From contig NZ_CP014606.1 of assembly GCF_001584725.1 (NCBI RefSeq), forward strand, positions 1,517,501-1,581,500: a DNA stretch of 64,000 nucleotides, given 5' to 3'. Origin of the DNA: an endosymbiont 'TC1' of Trimyema compressum (GTDB lineage Bacteria; Bacillota; TC1). Each line of letters opens with the position of its first letter. The stretch's first letter is position 1. Shown piece after piece: positions 58,929 through 64,000 of the stretch. Both the position numbers and the translations under genes were made by a program. The notes under the pieces are model-generated. The model ran no database searches. It was not told the origin of the DNA and saw only the letters and a program-made list of their open reading frames with translations.

Positions 58929-58943
58929 TTCCTATGTTATAAT
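58915..58943 (+). promoter_or_regulatory. Probable parAB promoter
   Basis: TATAAT at 58938-58943 with TTCTTT at 58915-58920, 17 bases apart, followed by GAAGGAAG as ribosome binding site before the ATG at 58982. The -35 lies inside the parS palindrome, so ParB binding could repress the operon. Confidence 0.55.
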
Positions 58944-58981
58944 TTAAAATAAAGTAATAACTATTATAGAAGGAAGTAAAT

Positions 58982-59737
58982 ATGAAAACTATAGCAATTA
59001 TTAACCAAAAAGGCGGCGTTGCAAAAACAACGACTACAATAAACCTAGGAGCTTACTTAGCATCTTTAGGAAAAAAAACACTTATTGTTGATTTAGACCC
59101 TCAAGGTAATGCAACAAGCGGCCTTGGCATTAATCGTTTTGATTTAAGCAAATGCATCTATGATGGACTAATTAATGATGAACCTGTTGAAAATGTTATT
59201 CACAAAACAGCAGTAGAAGACCTGGATTTGATTCCAGCAACTATTCAGCTAGCAGGTGCAGAAATAGAAATGGTAGCAGTTATTAGTAGAGAATACTTAC
59301 TAAAAAATTTACTAAAAACAATAGTCAATTATGATTATATCTTAATTGACTGTCCACCATCTCTCGGCTTACTTACATTAAATGCTCTCACTGCAGCAGA
59401 TAACTACATTGTACCAATTCAATGTGAATACTATGCATTAGAAGGATTAGGACAACTTCTTAAAACTGTAGAATTAGTAAAAAAAGGTCTCAACCCAGAC
59501 TTAGAAATGCGTGGTGCCTTAATGACAATGTACAACGCTAACACAAACTTATCAGCTCAAGTGGTAGCAGAAGTAAAAGCATACTTTAAAGAAAAAGCAT
59601 TTAAGTCTATTATTCCTAGGAGCATACGTCTATCTGAAGCACCTAGCCATGGAGAGCCAATTAGTATTTATGATAAACAATCAAAAGGAGCTTTAGCCTA
59701 TGAGGCTTTAGCAAAGGAGGTAATTAAGCGTGGCTAA
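58982..59737 (+). CDS. parA: Chromosome-partitioning ATPase ParA/Soj
   Basis: A 251-residue deviant Walker-type ATPase. The P-loop is QKGGVAKTTTTINLG, Walker A-prime/B regions are VDLDPQGNATSGLG and LIDCPPSLGLLTLNAL, and RLSEAPSHGEPI lies near the C-terminus. The usual Gly in KGGVGKT is Ala here (GGVAKT), a change common in chromosomal Soj proteins. It works with ParB at parS to segregate origins and regulate initiation. It overlaps parB by 8 bases. The frame is intact. Confidence 0.96.
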   Translation: MKTIAIINQKGGVAKTTTTINLGAYLASLGKKTLIVDLDPQGNATSGLGINRFDLSKCIYDGLINDEPVENVIHKTAVEDLDLIPATIQLAGAEIEMVAVISREYLLKNLLKTIVNYDYILIDCPPSLGLLTLNALTAADNYIVPIQCEYYALEGLGQLLKTVELVKKGLNPDLEMRGALMTMYNANTNLSAQVVAEVKAYFKEKAFKSIIPRSIRLSEAPSHGEPISIYDKQSKGALAYEALAKEVIKRG

Positions 59738-60590
59738 AAAAGGATTAGGAAAAGGACTCTCGGCTCTAATTCTTGAAAAAGAGAATCAATCAGAAAACCA
59801 AAACAATATTTTAACTTTAGCAATTAGTAAAATCAGACCAAACCCCAACCAACCTAGAAAAATATTTGAAAAAAAACCATTAAATGAATTAGCATCTTCA
59901 ATAAAAGAACATGGTATATTACAGCCTTTGGTAGCTTTCAAAAAAGGAAGCGCCTACTATTTAATTTCTGGAGAAAGAAGGCTAAGAGCTGCTCAGTTAG
60001 CAGGTTTATCAAAAGTACCTGTGCTCTTAAAGAATGTAAGTGATGAAAGCTCATCGGAATTAGCAATTATTGAAAATATACAGAGAGAAAATTTATCACC
60101 ACTTGAAGAAAGTGAAGCCTATGAACAACTCATAAGCCAATTTTCCCTCACACAGGATATGGTAGCTAAAAAAGTTGGAAAAAGCAGAAGCTATATTACA
60201 AATTTACTGCGTTTAAAACAACTACCTAAACAAGTTATAAATTATATAGAAAAAGGTGAACTTTCAGCCAGCCATGGACGCTCAATTTTAGCAATAGATG
60301 AATGTTATCAGGAGACATTAGCAGACTATATAGTAGAAAATCGATTAAATGTACGAGAAGTTGAGGCTTTAGTAAAAGATTTTTCTATTGAGAAAATCAG
60401 TAAAAAAACACCTACAACGAAAACCCTAGGAAATAATGAAAAGGATGTTCATAGGGAAGCAGTTGAAAAAGATTTAGAATCAATTTTTGGTACAAAAGTA
60501 TTTATTAAAGGTAAAAACAAGGGAAGCATAGTATTAAAATACCATAATGAAGAAGATTTAATAAGAATTGTTGAAAAACTTTTGAAATAA
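59730..60590 (+). CDS. parB: Chromosome-partitioning CTPase ParB/Spo0J
   Basis: A 286-residue parS-binding protein. The N-terminal KKGLGKGLSALI is the ParA-activating segment. The ParB N-domain has PNPNQPRKIFEKKPLNELA, with boxes IKEHGILQPL and ISGERRLRAAQLAG (the GERR motif of the CTP-binding site) and IENIQRENLSPLEES. A helix-turn-helix (VAKKVGKSRSYITNLLRL) reads parS, and a C-terminal dimer domain follows. Two parS sites lie on either side of the operon. The frame is intact. Confidence 0.96.
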   Translation: MAKKGLGKGLSALILEKENQSENQNNILTLAISKIRPNPNQPRKIFEKKPLNELASSIKEHGILQPLVAFKKGSAYYLISGERRLRAAQLAGLSKVPVLLKNVSDESSSELAIIENIQRENLSPLEESEAYEQLISQFSLTQDMVAKKVGKSRSYITNLLRLKQLPKQVINYIEKGELSASHGRSILAIDECYQETLADYIVENRLNVREVEALVKDFSIEKISKKTPTTKTLGNNEKDVHREAVEKDLESIFGTKVFIKGKNKGSIVLKYHNEEDLIRIVEKLLK

Positions 60591-60592
60591 AA

Positions 60593-60608
60593 TGTTTCAC
60601 GTGAAACA
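60593..60608. promoter_or_regulatory. Perfect parS site
   Basis: TGTTTCACGTGAAACA, an exact match to the consensus parS, lies 2 bases after the parB stop codon and 3 bases before the GGAGG site of the next gene. ParB bound here would cover that leader. Confidence 0.95.
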
Positions 60609-60619
60609 AGGAGGATAAT

Positions 60620-61669
60620 ATGGAAACGCCTTATATTTACATCGATTATGAAAAACTAATAAGAAATATTGAAAATATGGCTAAGATTTGTAGAGAAAAT
60701 AAAGTTTCCTTAAAACCTCACTTCAAAAGTCACAAAACTCTTGAAATAGCTAAAGAACAATTAAAAAGAGGTTCTATTGGCATTACAACCTCGACCTTAA
60801 AAGAAACTAAAGCATTAGTCAAAAAAGGCATTAACAATATTACATTAGCTTATCCATTAGTGAGTGAAAGAAAAATAAAGCAGTATAAAAAGCTAGGAAA
60901 AGAAAGTAAATTATCTGCACTAGTATTAGACTATCAGCATGGTCTATATTTAAATGCATATTTTTCTAAGGTAAAACCATGCAATGTTTGGCTCAAAATC
61001 AATACAGGACTAAACAGACTAGGTATTGAGCCACACAAAATCCCCAGTGAGTTAGAAAAACTTAAAAACATAGAAAACATTAAAGTTGTTGGCTTCTTAG
61101 CCCATGGAGGCAATAGCTACAGTGGTAAAGAATCTTTAGAAAAGGTAGGCACCTATGAAGGTCAGGCATTAGTAGCCTATAAAAAACCGCCGCTTCTTGT
61201 TTCCTGCGGTTCTGCGCCAACAGCTAAATGGGTTTCCAAAGTTAAAGAAGTAGATGAAATCCGACCGAGAAACTATGTTTTTTACGATAGAACAACGGTT
61301 TCTCTGGGAGTATGCCAAAAAGAAGAATGTGCTTTATATGTAAAAGCAACTGTTATTGGTAAATATATAGATCGTCTTGTTATTGATAGTGGAAGTAAAA
61401 CACTTGGATTAGACAAAGGGGTTCACGGCAACAGTAACATGGAAGGTTTTGGCGTTATTATGGAAAATCCAGACCTTGTTATTACACGGTTGTCAGAAGA
61501 GCATGGTGTTATTGAAGGGAAATCCATAGAAAATATTCAAATAGGGCAAATACTGACAATACTACCAAATCATGCTTGCCCAGTCGTTAATCTACATGAT
61601 ACCCTATATGTTTTTTTAAAACCAATTAATCAGCAAGTATACAGTGATAGGAAGAGGTCATTAAGATGA
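60620..61669 (+). CDS. D-serine dehydratase / D-threonine aldolase-like PLP enzyme (alanine racemase fold)
   Basis: A 349-residue fold-type III PLP enzyme. The PLP lysine is in KPHFKSHKT, and the barrel has LAHGGNSYS and SCGSAPT. The C-terminal beta domain ends with LPNHACPVVNLHDTLYVFL. The pair His-x-Cys in NHACP is the metal-binding site of the eukaryotic-type D-serine dehydratase (DSD1) and D-threonine aldolase family. Likely reactions are D-serine to pyruvate and ammonia or cleavage of D-beta-hydroxy amino acids. It begins with a GGAGG site just after parS, and its end overlaps selA by 4 bases, so it is cotranscribed with selA-selB. Confidence 0.88.
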   Translation: METPYIYIDYEKLIRNIENMAKICRENKVSLKPHFKSHKTLEIAKEQLKRGSIGITTSTLKETKALVKKGINNITLAYPLVSERKIKQYKKLGKESKLSALVLDYQHGLYLNAYFSKVKPCNVWLKINTGLNRLGIEPHKIPSELEKLKNIENIKVVGFLAHGGNSYSGKESLEKVGTYEGQALVAYKKPPLLVSCGSAPTAKWVSKVKEVDEIRPRNYVFYDRTTVSLGVCQKEECALYVKATVIGKYIDRLVIDSGSKTLGLDKGVHGNSNMEGFGVIMENPDLVITRLSEEHGVIEGKSIENIQIGQILTILPNHACPVVNLHDTLYVFLKPINQQVYSDRKRSLR

Positions 61670-63069
61670 ATGAATTATTTAAACAAATTCCCAGTGTGGA
61701 CATTCTCTTGAAAAATCAAACCGTAAAAGATTTATTGGAAACTTATGGCAGAGAATATGTTCTAGCAACCATTCGCAAAGGAATTAATGAGGTGCGAGAG
61801 AATATTAAGGCTGGCACCATTAATATGGAAACATCTCTCGAAAAAGAAATTTTAAATAAAACTAAAGCTATTATTAATAAAGATGAGAAAATGAATTTAC
61901 GTCCTGTTCTTAATGGCACAGGGACAATTTTACATACGAATCTGGGGCGGGCTACACTAAGCAAAAAAGCTATTGATGCCATAGTTTCAGTGGCCTCAGA
62001 ATCCTCAAATCTCGAATTAAATTTAGAAACTGGAAAAAGAGGCTCACGTTATGATCATGTGGTCTCCCTATTACAGGAACTTACTGGCTGTGAGGACGCT
62101 ATCGTGGTTAATAATAATGCTGCAGCTGTTCTTTTAATATTGGCTTCCATAAGTTCAGAAAAAGAATCTATTGTTTCTAGAGGAGAATTAGTGGAAATAG
62201 GAGGTTCCTTTAGAATACCGGAGGTTATGGCTTTAGGTGGTGCCATTTTAAAAGAAGTCGGAACAACTAATAAAACACACTTAAAAGACTATGCTGAAAA
62301 CATTAATAAAAACACAGCTTTATTAGTTAAAGTACACACCAGTAATTTTGCTATTAAAGGATTTACAGAATCCGTTTCTACTAAGGAACTAGGAGAATTG
62401 GGCAAAAAATATAACATTCCTATTTATTACGATTTAGGAAGTGGTGCCCTTTATGATTTGAAAAATTATGGCATTCCAAACGAGCCAACAGTAAAAATAC
62501 TTATTGAAGAAGGGCTCGATATACTCTCCTTTAGTGGTGACAAACTATTAGGGGGACCTCAAGCAGGTATTATTTTAGGGAAAAAAGCTTTTATTGAAAA
62601 AATGAAAAAACATCAGCTCCTGAGAGCCTTTAGAGTAGATAAATTAACATTAGCTGCCTTAGAGGCAACATTAAGAGAATATTTAGATATGGACAAAGTA
62701 GCAGAAGTTAATCCTACCCTTGAAAAACTGACTGTTTCAAAAGAAACCTTACAACACAAAGGCGAGTTACTATGCTCTTTTCTTGAGAATCAGTTAAAAG
62801 ATGTTACTTTAACTTTAATTGAAACTGAGGCTTTAGTTGGTGGTGGTTCTTTGCCAGAGCTTCTATTTCCATCTTATTGTGTCTCCCTAGAATTTAACAA
62901 CAACAGCTTAGGTCAAAAACTCTTGGAAGCCCTTAGAAAAGGTAATCCTAGTATTATGTGTCGAATGCATCAAGATGCTTTACTCATAGATATTAGGGCT
63001 TTGGAAAAGGATAAATTTACAAAAATTTCTGAATCCATTATTAAGGAATGGGAGACTTTATTAAAATGA
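61666..63069 (+). CDS. selA: L-seryl-tRNA(Sec) selenium transferase
   Basis: A 467-residue PLP enzyme converting seryl-tRNA(Sec) to selenocysteyl-tRNA(Sec). Present are the N-terminal helical part (SVDILLKNQTVKDLLETYGR), NGTGTILHTNLGRA, EDAIVVNNNAAAVLLIL, YDLGSGALYDL and the PLP lysine in SFSGDKLLGGPQAGII. Length is standard. It starts four bases inside the preceding gene and its TGA overlaps the selB ATG, so it forms one translationally coupled unit. A selD gene and a tRNA-Sec are needed but not in the window. Confidence 0.96.
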   Translation: MNELFKQIPSVDILLKNQTVKDLLETYGREYVLATIRKGINEVRENIKAGTINMETSLEKEILNKTKAIINKDEKMNLRPVLNGTGTILHTNLGRATLSKKAIDAIVSVASESSNLELNLETGKRGSRYDHVVSLLQELTGCEDAIVVNNNAAAVLLILASISSEKESIVSRGELVEIGGSFRIPEVMALGGAILKEVGTTNKTHLKDYAENINKNTALLVKVHTSNFAIKGFTESVSTKELGELGKKYNIPIYYDLGSGALYDLKNYGIPNEPTVKILIEEGLDILSFSGDKLLGGPQAGIILGKKAFIEKMKKHQLLRAFRVDKLTLAALEATLREYLDMDKVAEVNPTLEKLTVSKETLQHKGELLCSFLENQLKDVTLTLIETEALVGGGSLPELLFPSYCVSLEFNNNSLGQKLLEALRKGNPSIMCRMHQDALLIDIRALEKDKFTKISESIIKEWETLLK

Positions 63070-64000
63070 GTTTCTACATTGTAGGCACTGCTGGGCATAT
63101 TGATCATGGCAAAACTGAATTATCAAAAACCTTAACAGGTATTATGACTGACCGTCTAAAAGAAGAACAGAACAGAGGCATTTCTATTCAACTTGGCTTT
63201 GCACCACTGGTTCTTTCAGATGGCTCAAAAGTTGGTTTAGTTGATGTACCTGGTCATGAAAGATTTATTCGTCAGATGCTAGCTGGTGTTGGTGGTATGG
63301 ATATTATTCTTTTAGTGATTGCAGCTGATGAGGGCATAATGCCTCAAACTAAAGAACATTTAGATATTGCTAATTTATTAGGTATAAAAAATTTAATAGT
63401 TGTCCTTACAAAAAAAGATTTAGTGGATGACGAATGGCTAGAATTAGTAAAAGACGACATAAAAATATATTTAGAGGAAAGAGGCTATAAAAATACACCT
63501 ATTATTGCTGTAGACAGTATTTCCAAAACTGGAATAAATGATTTAAAAGCAGCTTTAAATACAGAAATCAAAAAATTACCAACAAAAGAAAAAGGTGTTT
63601 TTCCGCGTTTACCTATTGATAGAGCTTTTTCCTTAACAGGTTTTGGTACAATAATAACGGGAACCTTGTGGAGTGGCGAAATTAAAGTTGGGGATACTCT
63701 AGAACTTCTGCCTCATAAAAAACAGGTAAAAGTAAGGAACATTCAGGTTCATGGAGAGGATAAACCCATTGCAGAAGCAGGCCAAAGAGTAGCCTTAAAT
63801 ATTCCAGATATTGCAGTAAAAGATGTGGTAACAGGTAGCCTCTTAATAAAAGAGCATTTTATTAAGCCTACCTATAAAATTGTAACCTATTTTTCTTTAC
63901 TCGGTGATAAAAAAGCCCTTAAGAATAGGCAAAAAGTAAGACTCTATTTAGGAACTACTGAAGTGCTTGGTCGCTTAATTCTCTTAGAAAATGATTCTTT
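63066..64000 (+). CDS. selB: Selenocysteine-specific elongation factor SelB, N-terminal part
   Basis: The first 311 codons are in the window; the C-terminal winged-helix part that reads the SECIS hairpin is beyond the edge. G1 is GTAGHIDHGKTELSKTLTG, G2 region RLKEEQNRGISIQLGFAPL, G3 VDVPGHERFIRQML, G4 TKKD in VVLTKKDLVD, and then DRAFSLTGFGTIITGTLWSG begins domain II. The pairs GTAGHIDHGK and TIITGTLWSG are typical of SelB. It carries selenocysteyl-tRNA to UGA codons. Its ATG overlaps the selA stop codon. Confidence 0.95.
   Translation, partial: MSFYIVGTAGHIDHGKTELSKTLTGIMTDRLKEEQNRGISIQLGFAPLVLSDGSKVGLVDVPGHERFIRQMLAGVGGMDIILLVIAADEGIMPQTKEHLDIANLLGIKNLIVVLTKKDLVDDEWLELVKDDIKIYLEERGYKNTPIIAVDSISKTGINDLKAALNTEIKKLPTKEKGVFPRLPIDRAFSLTGFGTIITGTLWSGEIKVGDTLELLPHKKQVKVRNIQVHGEDKPIAEAGQRVALNIPDIAVKDVVTGSLLIKEHFIKPTYKIVTYFSLLGDKKALKNRQKVRLYLGTTEVLGRLILLENDS

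Larger units (their letters stand above)
58396..58981. other. Divergent intergenic region between adhesin copy B and parA
   Basis: About 586 AT-rich bases. The left half is the adhesin leader. The segment 58796-58845 (ATAAAATTATATTGCTA) resembles 19131-19180. The right end holds the parS palindrome and the parA promoter. No gene or RNA is seen; 58740-58775 has a weak CCCT/AGGG hairpin before a T-run. Confidence 0.55.

Noticed and set aside
1-64000. CRISPR arrays, tRNA, rRNA or prophage
   Set aside because: No regularly spaced direct repeats, no cloverleaf with a conserved T-loop, no rRNA stretches and no phage structural genes were seen. A covariance-model scan would be more sensitive than reading.

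Overview
The window comes from a low-GC, AT-rich Firmicute, most likely a non-sporulating member of the Clostridia. The evidence is the clostridial gene orders glmU-prs-pth-mfd-prsA-hup-rqcP-divIC-S1, ecfA1-ecfA2-ecfT-truA, secA-prfB and parA-parB, an RF2 gene with the classical +1 programmed frameshift, LPxTG and WxL surface proteins, and a selA-selB selenocysteine module. The genus cannot be named from the sequence alone. No rRNA, tRNA or CRISPR array was seen.

Layout. 1-11125 (minus strand): a housekeeping cluster read from dnaX to a partial S1-domain gene. It covers DNA polymerase III tau/gamma, cell-wall precursor synthesis, PRPP, peptidyl-tRNA hydrolase, transcription-coupled repair, a broken PrsA foldase, HU, RqcP, an amidohydrolase and DivIC. 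11126-19337: an AT-rich surface-protein island with decayed genes for two leucine-rich-repeat (internalin-like) proteins, a WxL-type protein, a small secreted protein, a membrane-anchored protein and a transposase remnant. 19338-20601: IS3-family element, copy 1. 20624-28369: uracil-DNA glycosylase, three M23 murein hydrolases, ftsX, ftsE and a split transketolase. 28455-35763: a heavily broken TPR gene, then prfB and secA. 35893-38997: nth, nfo and a broken uridine-kinase-like gene. 39109-44690: a decayed RluA gene, a DEAD-box helicase, a HAD phosphatase, queH, a decayed radical-SAM gene and a decayed Nif3 gene. 44504-48468: a small membrane protein, a DJ-1 protein, truA and the ECF transporter energy module. 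48596-50038: a GDPD fragment and IS3 copy 2. 50039-58395: two tandem, multiply broken genes for giant pectate-lyase-like adhesins. 58885-64000 (plus strand): parS, parA, parB, parS, a D-serine-dehydratase-like gene, selA and the start of selB.

The main theme is sharply two-sided gene integrity. About 36 kb of core genes has essentially no lesions; rqcP, with one extra A, is the exception. About a dozen other genes, mostly surface proteins and RNA-modification or other accessory genes, carry one to many frameshifts and stops each. The spore genes expected in the glmU-S1 cluster are absent. This reads as recent, ongoing genome reduction with insertion-sequence activity. Sequencing error in homopolymers remains the alternative for single lesions. 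The core genes group into functional sets: division and wall hydrolysis (DivIC, FtsEX, three M23 proteins, GlmU), chromosome segregation (ParAB with two parS sites), DNA repair (Mfd, Udg, Nth, Nfo), secretion (SecA, PrsA) and selenoprotein synthesis (SelA, SelB).
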